From Gimesia chilikensis (lineage in GTDB: Bacteria > Planctomycetota > Planctomycetia > Planctomycetales > Planctomycetaceae), in NCBI RefSeq assembly GCF_008329715.1, contig NZ_VTSR01000032.1, positions 1 through 64,000 on the forward strand: a DNA stretch of 64,000 bases. Direction: 5' to 3'. Under the pieces are notes generated by a model, which saw only the letters and a program-made list of their open reading frames with translations, was not told the DNA's origin and searched no databases. Positions 29,201 to 37,191 of the stretch are shown here, one piece after another. The position numbers were made by a program, and so were the translations under genes. Within the stretch, counting starts at the first letter, position 1. Each line of letters opens with the position of its first letter.

Positions 29201-30359
29201 CGGGCGCCTGGTTGTCGGTCTGATTGGGGGCGGCCTCTTCTGTGGCCGGGGCAGGCAGCAGGAGTAGAAAGCCTATCAGAATCAGCATGGCCAGTGAGAA
29301 AAAAGCACCATACCATTTCCAGCCTTTCTCACGTTTGAGAGACTTTTGATGCAGTATGTATTCCAGAGACTCCACATTGCCCAATCGATGATGCAGGGCG
29401 GCGGTGACTTCCCGGGCGGAGGGCCTGAGTTGCGGATCGCGTTCCAGCATCGACTTCAGCAGTTTTCGATCGACCCGGTTGACCTGCTGAAACTGGCTGG
29501 GTTGATTGATGATCTCCAGGGTTTTGGGATCCCGGTTCAGGGGATGGCCTGTCAGCAGAAAAAACCAGACGCAGCCCAGGGAGTAGATGTCCGATTTGTC
29601 GGTGGCGTTGCGGGCGGAATTCCATTGTTCAGGCGCAACGTAATGGATTTGTCCGAAGCCCTGTCTGAGTGAAGTCAGTTCGTCGTCTGGCAGATTTCTT
29701 TCCGGCTGAAAGGCCAGACCGAAATCTGCGATCTGAACGTAACCTTTTGTATTCACCAGGATGTTTCCCGGGTGAATGTCGCGATGGACAATGCCCAGCT
29801 GATGAACGGCAGTCAGTCCCGAAGCGACTTGAAAGATCAGACTGGCACAGGCCCGTGAGGGAATTGAGGACCCGAGTTCCTGCATCCGCTGCGTCAGATT
29901 CTGGCCATCCACGTATTCCTGTACGAAATAGGTGAAGCCGTTTTCCTCACCTGCAAAGAGCGCCTTGACCACGTAGGGGGATTCGACACGTGCGAGCAGT
30001 TTGACCTCACGCTCAAATCGCTCCGAGAGGTTCTTCCAGTTTTTCTGCTTTTCCGAGTTAATGATTTTGACGGCGACCGGGCGAATCAGGCGGGTGTCAT
30101 AGCCTTTGAAAACGCGTCCCATGCCCCCTGCGCCGATTTCATGTTCCAGCGAAATGTGACCAATGGACAGCGGGGGGACCTTGAGACTGTTGATCAGTTC
30201 GTCGGTTTCTTCATCCAGCAGTTCAAGTTGCGCGCGGCAGGCACTGCACCTGCTGAAATGCCGGGAAAGGGAATCAATCTCGTTAAAATCGAGTTTGCCC
30301 AGGTTATAGTCTGAAAGCGTCGCCAGATTGGGGCATTCGGAGGGATTGGAGTTAACCAC
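26235..30359 (-). CDS. Anti-sigma zinc-finger / Ser-Thr kinase / SUMF1 / triple-LamG fusion protein
   Basis: 1374 residues from GTG 30359 (GAGG about 10 nt upstream). Order of parts: a zinc-binding anti-sigma-like motif His34-x3-Cys38-x2-Cys41; a protein kinase domain (about 68-330) with P-loop GAGGMG (76-81), Lys98, HRDIHPGN (192-199), DFG (212-214) and an APE motif; one membrane helix (about 343-370); a LamG-like domain (about 390-600); a formylglycine-generating-enzyme/SUMF1-type domain (about 650-935); and two more LamG-like domains (about 945-1145 and 1163-1373). The SUMF1 core has RGGS but lacks the first catalytic Cys of true FGE, so it is probably a binding domain. The catalytic-loop Lys of the kinase is His196. 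The ECF sigma gene lies 110 bp upstream on the same strand. The cytoplasmic half probably controls that sigma factor while the outer half senses carbohydrate or surface ligands; that is inference. Confidence 0.85.
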   Translation of the reverse strand: MVNSNPSECPNLATLSDYNLGKLDFNEIDSLSRHFSRCSACRAQLELLDEETDELINSLKVPPLSIGHISLEHEIGAGGMGRVFKGYDTRLIRPVAVKIINSEKQKNWKNLSERFEREVKLLARVESPYVVKALFAGEENGFTYFVQEYVDGQNLTQRMQELGSSIPSRACASLIFQVASGLTAVHQLGIVHRDIHPGNILVNTKGYVQIADFGLAFQPERNLPDDELTSLRQGFGQIHYVAPEQWNSARNATDKSDIYSLGCVWFFLLTGHPLNRDPKTLEIINQPSQFQQVNRVDRKLLKSMLERDPQLRPSAREVTAALHHRLGNVESLEYILHQKSLKREKGWKWYGAFFSLAMLILIGFLLLLPAPATEEAAPNQTDNQAPAAPVVPESRQADFVLRFDGVDDFIETPFIYDSGEPITFEAWLTPDCEERPRNMEIVSNAETAGFLLRLRDGTMPEFLFHDGIYYAPHKYSQQIGCGKKVHLAAVYDGISIGMYVNGKKQGLNYPVRRRHRHSPIPIHLGANPDPALIGRPVAEKKACFAGLLHQCRFSQGAIYLDDFSPEKELTSNDSTLLLYHMKANTGNIVPDLSGNGRDGKIVGATWEEFDPAKSPEKNNEFKWPVEKPDPVLVHDSPERIRELQQAWADHLQLPPQVNIPLGNGASIDLELIPPGEFMMGTLDETLKNTAASTQQQELKYKVLTADLPQRLARITVPFYISRTEITRKQFRQFVDHARYRTDAERDGRGGTDFKAAGSDPQITWASDLKGALGDDHPVANLSWYDARNFCSWLSRQNPAFNFDLPAESQWEYACRAGTTTPWFPADTEQLSLYAWTDTTRPQPCGQLQPNAFGLYDMHGNVAEWCRDYFSNEESFSNPVNNPSGPHTGTHRMLRGGSAIQSAESCRAAYREGRLPVTRDALTGFRICATPNLSTQGLERLDRFSLHFNGVDDSVEAVYDYRRPTDPLTIECWADISAESMNDQFSSAVIFDLHSHLRAMYCVLRNHRVHVYYHEGAWTWHAFSAEISPGQHHIAGVFDGTSLNVFVDGQVPEKVRKEQSPQEARYLRSLLRIGTGSVIEDAQHRGFQGNISQLRISEETIYDSAFEPPPLLTQHASTVTLYRFEQGSGNLLHDLSGMHNHGSIMGADWSTAPEVDPQLTERGIQFDGTGWLESKLPDQFDGALTIEAWLSPEPSRKLTHQSVFQWGSLSLKYHVNQGEYWTWSLLDPRSQEIPVSSTSSRDVATSRPVHVACQWDGSNWRLFINGLPCNTQKMRSIKYPRVRNIVKDCLLKPLWIGGTPAGETGTSRGFEGRLHALRVSKTERYSNPFTPADQLPLDEQTLLLYRFDQETGKTIPDASPHHADGKLNGATRIKN

Positions 30360-30469
30360 CAGTCCGGGTCCTCAGTAAAGTTTTAACAACAGTCAACAAT
30401 GTCTTCCTTAAGTAACTGTGTCAAAAACCGGGAAGTTGTGACATGAAATCAGCTGTAAAGTTCTGATTT

Positions 30470-31030
30470 TCAGGATTCCCCCAGAAAATCACGAATTTTG
30501 CGGAGTGCCCGGGACTGGATCTGACGGACATTTGCTGACGTCAGGCCTGTCTCCTCGGCGATTTCCCGGGGGAGCTTCCCTGCGAGAAAATACAGGCTCA
30601 GTACCTGTTTTTCATTTTCGGTCAGCCCGGCCAGCTGAATCAGCCCTTCGGCGATATCCCGTTTCTCCTCAACGGTTTCGATGTTGTCATCGATCAGGTT
30701 GTGAATCTGGTTGAGGTTATCAGAGCCACCAATGGGGGCGACCTGTTTTTTACGAATCTGATTCGCTGCGACATTCCGCAGGCAGGTTTTCAGCAACCGG
30801 ATGAAGCTCTGCCGACCGTGTTCCAGGCGAAGGTCCTGTTCGTCCATCACCTTCACGACGACGGTCAGTGTCTCCTGAACCGCATCTTCTACATCCTGTC
30901 TGTTATCCAGAACGCGGCTGGCAATGCGGAACAGAACCCATTCAGAGAGTTTCATCAACCTGTTGCGGGATTCCGGATCTCCCTGAGAGGCATGATAAAT
31001 GAGTGTGGTCGAGATGGATTCCAGATTCAT
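30470..31030 (-). CDS. ECF-type RNA polymerase sigma factor
   Basis: 186 residues from ATG 31030. The frame is open to a TTG at 31174, but the extra 48 residues are not sigma-like and 186 is the usual ECF length. Region 2 is seen around residues 20-85 (QDVEDAVQETLTVVVKVM) and region 4 around 125-185 (LTENEKQVLSLYFLAGKLPR, then an HTH ending in SRALRKIRDFL). The kinase gene with an N-terminal anti-sigma-like zinc motif follows after 110 bp. ECF sigma factors linked to Ser/Thr kinases are a known planctomycete theme, so the pair is probably one signalling unit. Confidence 0.9.
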   Translation of the reverse strand: MNLESISTTLIYHASQGDPESRNRLMKLSEWVLFRIASRVLDNRQDVEDAVQETLTVVVKVMDEQDLRLEHGRQSFIRLLKTCLRNVAANQIRKKQVAPIGGSDNLNQIHNLIDDNIETVEEKRDIAEGLIQLAGLTENEKQVLSLYFLAGKLPREIAEETGLTSANVRQIQSRALRKIRDFLGES

Positions 31031-31572
31031 GGCGAGAATGTAAATCTGTTGAAGAGAACAGTTTCGGAATAAATTTGATAAAGAACGAATTTTTTTGTCA
31101 CAAATCAGCCTGCTCGTGAAACCTAATTCAATGAGCACCAGCTGTTGTGACTTCTGATTACGAGGGATCAACAATGGCAGGTCTGAGTGGAGAACATTAT
31201 CAGTAGTAATGCTGATGTACTTTTAAAATCATTTCTCATAAGCCTTTGTACTCATGTGTGATAACTGATGCAAGGAGAATTACGAGTTTGCACGATGCAA
31301 TCTCTCTGATTTCGTGATTGCAGACAGAAACTCATTGATTGAATCCGTTCTTATATCGGCGGGAGCATAACTCTTGCCGCATACCGTCTCGATGTTTCGT
31401 TAAGGCGTTGGGTGCCTGCCCTCTGAGATTCGAAGTTTTTCTAAGAATCTCAGAGGGTCCTTTTCTCACCCTGCTTAAGCCTGATGACGTGACAGGTGGT
31501 ACCAGAAATAGAGCCTGTTGTGGGAGTAGCGCGATCGACCATGGCAGGGGCCGGCTTTATGAAGGAAATGAT
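31031..31572. other. Intergenic region with structured RNA candidates
   Basis: Between the divergent sigma gene and the small gene at 31573. It holds a hairpin at about 31357-31378 and a strong 13-bp terminator-like hairpin at 31419-31465, with no protein gene in front of that hairpin on the plus strand. The frame of the next gene is open to 31339, but without any start signal. Confidence 0.5.
31419..31466 (+). terminator. Terminator-like hairpin with no upstream gene
   Basis: CCCTCTGAGATTC (31419-31431) pairs perfectly over 13 bp with GAATCTCAGAGGG (31445-31457), followed by TCCTTTTC. It could end a small RNA or act in the leader of the 31573 gene. Confidence 0.65.
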
Positions 31573-31881
31573 ATGCGGTGCGACTTCCTGTGTATTGTGC
31601 TACTGGCGGTGATTTCGTTGACTTTGCCTCCCGCGTTCGAACGTCATCCGATGACGACGGCGGTGAACCCCGAGTCGGGTGAAGTGTTTCAAGCCTGTTA
31701 TGATTCTACCGGTAAACTCCACGGCACATGTGTGAGACGTGACCGAGACGGGAACCTGGTAGAAGAGATGGAATGCGTCCACGGGCATTGTGTCAGTTGT
31801 CGGCAATACGCGGCCAGCGGAGAACTGCTCTACGAAATTCGCGAAGACAAGAATTTCCAACTGGTGCAAACCTACCCCTGA
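31573..31881 (+). CDS. Small secreted protein, MORN/YwqK-like
   Basis: 102 residues from ATG 31573, which has AGGA 7 nt upstream. An N-terminal hydrophobic segment (FLCIVLLAVISLTL) looks like a signal peptide or anchor. The mature part has two pieces of the repeat type seen in MORN/YwqK-like proteins (DSTGKLHGTCVRRDRDGN and YAASGELLYEI) and four cysteines. No function can be assigned. The stop lies 6 bp from the stop of the convergent regulator gene. Confidence 0.6.
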   Translation: MRCDFLCIVLLAVISLTLPPAFERHPMTTAVNPESGEVFQACYDSTGKLHGTCVRRDRDGNLVEEMECVHGHCVSCRQYAASGELLYEIREDKNFQLVQTYP

Positions 31882-31887
31882 AGCGTT

Positions 31888-33072
31888 TCAGTTCTCTGAT
31901 CGCTGGCTTCTGCGAAATTCGAGTGGGGTTGTGCCGATCTGCTTTTTGAAAACGAAACAGAGTTGTCCCGGGCTGCAGAACCCAGAGGAACCTGCGATCT
32001 GGGCAACCGTTTTGTCGGTCGAGATCAGCAACTGTTTCACCCGCTCCATTTTTATCCGGCGGATTTCGTCTGCGGGACTGCAGTTCAACAACTGGCGAAA
32101 ACGCTGCTCCAGGGAACGACGCGAAAGCGGAACCGCCTGCAGGACGTCGCTGACCTGAATGCCGGTATGTGCGTGTTCGCGGATGAATCGGAGGGCATCG
32201 ACAAACAGTGGATCGTCGATGGCCAGCATTTCGGTAGACTGCCGTTCGATCACGTGCAGCGGGGGCAGGGCCAGCGACTTTGATTTGACCCGCTTACCCG
32301 CCAGCAGCGCTTCGAGAATACCCACGCTGTTAATTCCGATCTGCTCACTGGCGAGGACAATACTGGAGAGCGGTGGTGCGGAGATATTGCAGAGCAATTC
32401 ATCCGTATCCGCGACCAGAATCGCGATTTCTTCAGGCACCCGGAAGCCGACAGCATTACAGACTTCAGTTAATAACACACCAGCGTGCGGGTCTGCCGCC
32501 ATGACCGCCAGTGGTCGGGGTGCCTGTTGTAGCCAGTGCAGCGTGCGTTCCTGGATAGAGGTTTTATCGCGGGAGACGGACCTGCTGTGGAACATATCAC
32601 ATTCCAGTCCTGCAGCTTGAACCACCTCCAGAAAGCGTTCTCCGCGCGAGGGGGAATACCGCTGACTGGGAGGGCCATAATAGGCGAAATGGCGGAAGCC
32701 CCGTTCGCGAAAATGCGAGAAAGCCATCTCGGCCCGGCGGGCGTCATCGGTGCGGACGCGGTACCAGTCCGGATCGTCCTGTTCCCAGTAGGAAACATTC
32801 ACCGTGGGGAGCTGGAGGCCGCGGACATGCTCGGCTGTTTTTTCGTCACGAATCGCGGCGATGATGCCGTCTCCCTGCCAGTTGCGGGGAACGCGTAACC
32901 GCCATTGTCGATCGCGGGGCGCAATCCACAGGCTCCAGGGTAAGACGTTCCGCACCACTGATGCGATACCCTGAATCACGCTGCGGCCCCAGGTGTCATC
33001 CGGGTCGATCAACAGCGCGATCTGCCTGTTATCAGGAATCTTCAGGGCCGGTGATCGGAGGCGGCGAGGCAT
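31888..33072 (-). CDS. XylR-type AraC-family transcriptional regulator
   Basis: 394 residues from ATG 33072. The first 280 residues form a LacI/periplasmic-binding-protein-like sensor domain (IALLIDPDDTWGRSVIQGI at the start, DTDELLCNISAPPLSSIVL further on). The last 100 residues are an AraC-type double helix-turn-helix (RRSLEQRFRQ, then AQIAGSSGFCSPGQLCFVFK). This is the architecture of E. coli XylR, but the ligand need not be a sugar. It is divergent from the D-aminoacylase gene, and a perfect palindrome lies between the two starts, so it probably controls that operon and itself. Confidence 0.88.
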   Translation of the reverse strand: MPRRLRSPALKIPDNRQIALLIDPDDTWGRSVIQGIASVVRNVLPWSLWIAPRDRQWRLRVPRNWQGDGIIAAIRDEKTAEHVRGLQLPTVNVSYWEQDDPDWYRVRTDDARRAEMAFSHFRERGFRHFAYYGPPSQRYSPSRGERFLEVVQAAGLECDMFHSRSVSRDKTSIQERTLHWLQQAPRPLAVMAADPHAGVLLTEVCNAVGFRVPEEIAILVADTDELLCNISAPPLSSIVLASEQIGINSVGILEALLAGKRVKSKSLALPPLHVIERQSTEMLAIDDPLFVDALRFIREHAHTGIQVSDVLQAVPLSRRSLEQRFRQLLNCSPADEIRRIKMERVKQLLISTDKTVAQIAGSSGFCSPGQLCFVFKKQIGTTPLEFRRSQRSEN

Positions 33073-33103
33073 GGATGGGGCTCAAACAGGCAAAAAACGG
33101 GTG

Positions 33104-33130
33104 TGCGCAAATTCGATATCAGTTTGCGCA
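33104..33130. promoter_or_regulatory. Palindromic operator candidate for the XylR-type regulator
   Basis: TGCGCAAA (33104-33111), 11-bp spacer, TTTGCGCA (33123-33130): perfect inverted repeat in the 159-bp gap between the divergent regulator and D-aminoacylase genes. A TTGACA -35-like element lies just downstream at 33143-33148, without a convincing -10. Confidence 0.55.
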
Positions 33131-33231
33131 TTCTCGGATTGTTTGACAAGCGTGCGTCGGTAAAGTGGTGAGCATGAATCAACGTTTGCTGAAGCGTACC
33201 AATTGTTCGAAATGACTGCAGAGGTAATCCC

Positions 33232-34815
33232 GTGACTTTGAGACCTGAGATCGTGCTGCGTAGCCTGTTGCTGCTGGCGCTGTTGTTACCGTCATTCAGC
33301 TTTGCTGCAGAGCGGGTGGACTACGTCATCGAAAACGGCACGCTGCACGACGGAACCGGTCTGGTGATTAAACAGGGACACGTGGCAGTGCGGGACGGGA
33401 AAATCGTTTCCGTCGGGCCCGGTAAAGGGCCAGCCAGTGAGACCCGCATTGATGCGAGCGGCCTGATTGTCTGTCCGGGATTCATTGACCTGCATACTCA
33501 CAGCGATCGGGGCATCATCAATCCCAAGGCACGGGGTGCGGTGAACTACCTGATGCAGGGCTGTACGACATCGGTCACCGGTAACTGCGGGATGGGGCCC
33601 ATCGAAGTCAAGGAATTCTATGACAAAGTCGATCTGGCGGGCGCGGGAACCAACGTGGCGCATCTGTTGCCGCAAGGTGACTTGCGCTCGCAGGTGATCG
33701 GCAAGGTCAATCGCAAAGCGACCAAAGCGGAACTGCAGGAGATGCAGCAGCGGGCTGCCCGGGCGATGCAGGAAGGGGCCTGGGGCATGTCGACCGGCCT
33801 GATTTATACTCCCAGCACTTACGCGGACACGGAAGAACTGATCGCCCTCGCACGCGTGATTGGTAAAGCGGGAGGCATCTATGCCAGCCACATTCGCGGT
33901 GAGGAAGACGGGCTACTCGGTTCCTACCAGGAAGCGATTCGCATTGGCCGTGAGGCAGAAGTTCCGGTGCACGTTTCCCATATGAAAGTCAAGGGGACGC
34001 CGAACTGGGGTAACCTGCGTCTGGCGATCGATATGATCAAACAGGCCCGCAAAACAGGTCAGCGGGTGACCGCGGATCAATATCCCTATATCGCTGCGAG
34101 TACCTCGCTGGCTGCAACGGTCTTTCCCCCCTGGTCGATGTCCGGCGGGAGAGAAGAACTGGTCAAGCGGCTGGATACGGCAGATGTCGGTGAGAAGATC
34201 CGGGCTGCGGTCGCTCAGAGTCTGAGTATTAAAGAGGACGGCAAGCAGATCGTGATTGCCCAGTATGGCCCGCGACCGGAATGGGTGGGGCGGCACTTGC
34301 GCGAGATTGCGAAACAGGAAGAGAAAACGCCGCTGCAGATTACCGAAGAGATCATCCGTAACGGGGGAGCCCAGATAGTAAACTTCGCCATGAATGAAGA
34401 GGAAGTCCGGATGGCGATGCAGCATCCGTGGGTGGCGACCGCCTCCGATGGCGGGGTGATGATCCCTGATGCCACACGTCCGCATCCTCGAAATTATGGC
34501 GCCTTTCCCCGTAAGATCGGCCACTATGCGATTCGCGAACAGGTGCTGCCATTGAATCAGGCGATTCGCAGTGCCACGGGGCTGCCGGCTGAGATCCTGG
34601 GATTGACCGATCGTGGCTTTCTCAAACCGGGACAGGCAGCGGATATCGTTGTCTTCGATCCGAAAACCATCATCGATACGGCGACGTTTGAAGACCCACA
34701 TCAGTACGCGGAAGGCATGCGCTATGTCTTCGTGAATGGTGTGGCCGCCGTCCATGGAGGCACGCCGACTGGCGCCCTCGCGGGACGGGCGCTGCGAAAG
34801 CCGTCTGCTCCCTGA
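33232..34815 (+). CDS. Exported N-acyl-D-amino-acid deacylase (D-aminoacylase)
   Basis: 527 residues from GTG 33232 (AGAGG 8 nt upstream). A signal peptide (about 1-26, SLLLLALLLPSFSFAAE) sends it out of the cytoplasm. The amidohydrolase fold is evident: the small beta-sandwich (VIENGTLHDGTG), then PGFIDLHTHSD with the metal-binding HxH, GNCGMGP with the metal-bridging Cys of D-aminoacylases, SHIRGE and HVSHMK histidines, and ASDGG with the catalytic aspartate. The family releases free D-amino acids from N-acyl derivatives; dihydroorotase-like relatives act on other amides. It begins an operon-like run with DgcN- and DgcA-like genes and a permease, which supports D-amino-acid salvage. Confidence 0.88.
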   Translation: MTLRPEIVLRSLLLLALLLPSFSFAAERVDYVIENGTLHDGTGLVIKQGHVAVRDGKIVSVGPGKGPASETRIDASGLIVCPGFIDLHTHSDRGIINPKARGAVNYLMQGCTTSVTGNCGMGPIEVKEFYDKVDLAGAGTNVAHLLPQGDLRSQVIGKVNRKATKAELQEMQQRAARAMQEGAWGMSTGLIYTPSTYADTEELIALARVIGKAGGIYASHIRGEEDGLLGSYQEAIRIGREAEVPVHVSHMKVKGTPNWGNLRLAIDMIKQARKTGQRVTADQYPYIAASTSLAATVFPPWSMSGGREELVKRLDTADVGEKIRAAVAQSLSIKEDGKQIVIAQYGPRPEWVGRHLREIAKQEEKTPLQITEEIIRNGGAQIVNFAMNEEEVRMAMQHPWVATASDGGVMIPDATRPHPRNYGAFPRKIGHYAIREQVLPLNQAIRSATGLPAEILGLTDRGFLKPGQAADIVVFDPKTIIDTATFEDPHQYAEGMRYVFVNGVAAVHGGTPTGALAGRALRKPSAP

Positions 34816-34886
34816 GTGCTACCACGTTTCAGGCATTAAAGTCCTGCACGCTTTATTATTATCTTACCTCTTTTAGGGATCACGCT

Positions 34887-35984
34887 ATGAATACCGTTGT
34901 ACCTGCCGTGGAAAAAACGCCGGTGCCTGGACCGGACATCATCAATGAATACCGCCGGATTGCGATCGCGGTTGGCGACGATGCACCGCTGTCGAACTCA
35001 AAGACCGCCATCAGCCTGCTCCGCTACCGGGGCGAACACTGTCTGGCTGTGATCGATCCGGCGCACCAGGGAAAAACCACACAGGATCTGTATGGCGTTG
35101 GGGGCAGCACTCCGGTCGTCGGTTCACTGTCGGAGGTAGATTCTCCCGATGCACTGTTTATCGGTATTTCTCCTCCGGGTGGTCAGATGCCGGAATCGCT
35201 GAGCCGGGTGATCGCGGCTGGTGTGGACGGCGGACTGGATATCGTTTCCGGTCTGCATGAGTTTCTGGTTGAGAACGAAGATTTCTGTCAGGCGGCGCAG
35301 CGGAGTGGCAGTCGGCTGATTGACGTCCGCCGCAACCAGCATCGCCAGACGGCCCGTTGCGCCGAGTTTCGCAGCGGCTGTTTGCGAATTCACGCTGTCG
35401 GTCAGGATTGCAGCGTGGGCAAAATGGTGACGATGCTCGAACTCGAACGGGGCCTGCAGCAGCGTCAACGGGATGCGAAGTTCCTGGCGACGGGACAGAC
35501 GGGAATCATGATCAAGGGGAACGGCGTTCCCGTCGACTGTGTCGTTTCTGACTTTGTCAACGGAGCCGTGGAAGAGCTGGTACTGCAGCATGAACAGCAT
35601 GAGATTCTCCTCATCGAAGGGCAGGGGAGTATCACACATCCGGCCTTTTCAGCGGTAACGTTGGGGCTGTTACATGGCTGTGCCCCACAGGGGTTGATTC
35701 TTTGTTATGAAGCGGCCCGTCCCCATGTGAAAGCGATGCCGCATGTGCCGCTCAAGTCTCTGGAACGCTACCGGGAACTTTATGAGCAGCTTGCGTCGGA
35801 GCGGTCTCCCGCGGAAGTGATCGGCGTTGCCATGAACGGTCGCAACCTCACAGAAGCAGAGGCGGTCATCGAGAAGCAGCAGGTCCAGGAGCGACTGGGT
35901 TTACCGGTCTGCGATGTCTACCGTGATGGACCGGATCTCCTGGTTGATGCCGTGTTGAATTTGCGAGGGAGGCTGTTCGCGTGA
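34887..35984 (+). CDS. dgcN: DUF1611 protein, likely D-glutamate N-acetyltransferase
   Basis: 365 residues from ATG 34887. The N-terminal half is a Rossmann-like domain (RIAIAVGDDAPLSNSKTA, GISPPGG). The C-terminal half is a P-loop-like domain with a Walker-A-type GQDCSVGK (172-179) and LLIEGQGSITHP. These are DUF1611 landmarks. A DUF1611 member, DgcN, is reported to N-acetylate D-glutamate in a D-glutamate catabolic route, with DgcA as N-acetylglutamate racemase. Here the next gene is a dipeptide-epimerase-type enzyme overlapping by 4 bp, as expected for a dgcN-dgcA pair. The assignment rests on family and pairing and is not proof of substrate. Confidence 0.75.
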   Translation: MNTVVPAVEKTPVPGPDIINEYRRIAIAVGDDAPLSNSKTAISLLRYRGEHCLAVIDPAHQGKTTQDLYGVGGSTPVVGSLSEVDSPDALFIGISPPGGQMPESLSRVIAAGVDGGLDIVSGLHEFLVENEDFCQAAQRSGSRLIDVRRNQHRQTARCAEFRSGCLRIHAVGQDCSVGKMVTMLELERGLQQRQRDAKFLATGQTGIMIKGNGVPVDCVVSDFVNGAVEELVLQHEQHEILLIEGQGSITHPAFSAVTLGLLHGCAPQGLILCYEAARPHVKAMPHVPLKSLERYRELYEQLASERSPAEVIGVAMNGRNLTEAEAVIEKQQVQERLGLPVCDVYRDGPDLLVDAVLNLRGRLFA

Positions 35985-37000
35985 AACTGGAATGGCGGCG
36001 GGTCAGTCTGCCTTTGAAAGATCCCTTCACGATCGCCCGCGGCACGCTGCACCATCAGCAGTGTCTGATAGTGATTCTGACGCAGGATAGTGTGAGCGGA
36101 TTTGGCGAAGTCACCTGCAACACTTATTATGGTCACACGTACGAATCGCTGGAAGCGGCGCTCAGCCTGGTCCGCGATGCGATCGCAGAGCAGCCGTTGA
36201 TGCATCCGCGAGAGCTGTATGAAGTCTGCCAGGCTGTCATTCCTGCAGACCGGTTTGCGCTCTCCGCCATCGATGGGGCTGCCTACGATCTGTACGGCAA
36301 GACGCAGGGAATCCGCACGACTGAGGTCCTGGGGTTACCCACGACTGCTGAGACCCGGTCTAGTTATACTCTGGGCATTGATTCGATTGAGGAAATGATT
36401 CGTAAATACCGCGATCAGCCCGCCTGGCCTGTCTACAAGATCAAGCTGGGCACGTCCCACGATCTGGAGATTGTGCAGGCACTGCGGGCGGTGACGGAAG
36501 CCACGATTCGTGTCGACGCGAACTGTGCGTGGACCGTGGAGCAGACAATAACGAATTCGCATGCGCTCCGGGAACTGGGAGTCGAATTCATCGAACAGCC
36601 GTTGCCGGCCGATGCATCTCCTGCTGCGCAGCGGGAAGTCTTTGAACAGAGTGCACTGCCCGTGATTGCCGATGAGAGATGTCGAACCGAGGAGGATGTA
36701 GCCCGCTGTGAAGGTCTGTTTCACGGGATCAATGTCAAACTGTGCAAATGCGGCGGATTGACGCCTGCGAGTCGGATGTTGCAGCAGGCCCGCACACTGG
36801 GAATGAAAACGATGGTCGGCTGCATGATTGAATCGACGGTCGGCATCTCGGCTGCAGCGCAGTTGCTGCCCTTACTCGACTATGCTGACTTCGACGGGGC
36901 CTGCCTGCTGGCGGAAGACGTGGCGCGGGGAGTTCGCATTCACAACGGGGAAGTCGAATTCAGTACTGTGCCCGGGAATGGGATTGAACTGCTGATCTGA
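35981..37000 (+). CDS. dgcA: Dipeptide-epimerase-type enolase superfamily enzyme, likely N-acetyl-D-glutamate racemase
   Basis: 339 residues from GTG 35981, which overlaps the TGA of the upstream gene (GTGA), so the two are coupled. The enolase-superfamily active site is complete: KxK at Lys153-Ile-Lys155, metal ligands Asp179 (RVDAN), Glu205 (IEQP) and Asp231 (DERC), and the second base region NVKLCKCGG (Lys253/Lys256). This is the L-Ala-D/L-Glu epimerase subgroup. With a DUF1611 partner, DgcA function is more likely than muropeptide epimerisation, but the two cannot be separated from sequence alone. Confidence 0.78.
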   Translation: MKLEWRRVSLPLKDPFTIARGTLHHQQCLIVILTQDSVSGFGEVTCNTYYGHTYESLEAALSLVRDAIAEQPLMHPRELYEVCQAVIPADRFALSAIDGAAYDLYGKTQGIRTTEVLGLPTTAETRSSYTLGIDSIEEMIRKYRDQPAWPVYKIKLGTSHDLEIVQALRAVTEATIRVDANCAWTVEQTITNSHALRELGVEFIEQPLPADASPAAQREVFEQSALPVIADERCRTEEDVARCEGLFHGINVKLCKCGGLTPASRMLQQARTLGMKTMVGCMIESTVGISAAAQLLPLLDYADFDGACLLAEDVARGVRIHNGEVEFSTVPGNGIELLI

Positions 37001-37191
37001 AGCACAGACGTGACGGCCTGCTTTGTCTTCAGTGGACATTCTTTATCTGGCTGGTTTTTCGATCTATTTTCGATTCGTCAGTTATTATCTGCTCCCGAGG
37101 CGTGTAGAATTTCGCATGACAAACCAGAAGTGACAGGAAGTACTGCTTCTGCTGAAACCCTGATTGATTTCCTGGGGAGCCTTGCGAGTTG

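Noticed and set aside
31031-31174. Longer sigma factor starting at TTG 31174
   Set aside because: The added 48 residues are not sigma-like and the start is a TTG without a site; the 186-residue form has the usual ECF length.
33913-34755. Minus-strand frame of 280 codons inside the D-aminoacylase gene
   Set aside because: Shadow of a well-supported gene; no start signal and no domain pattern.
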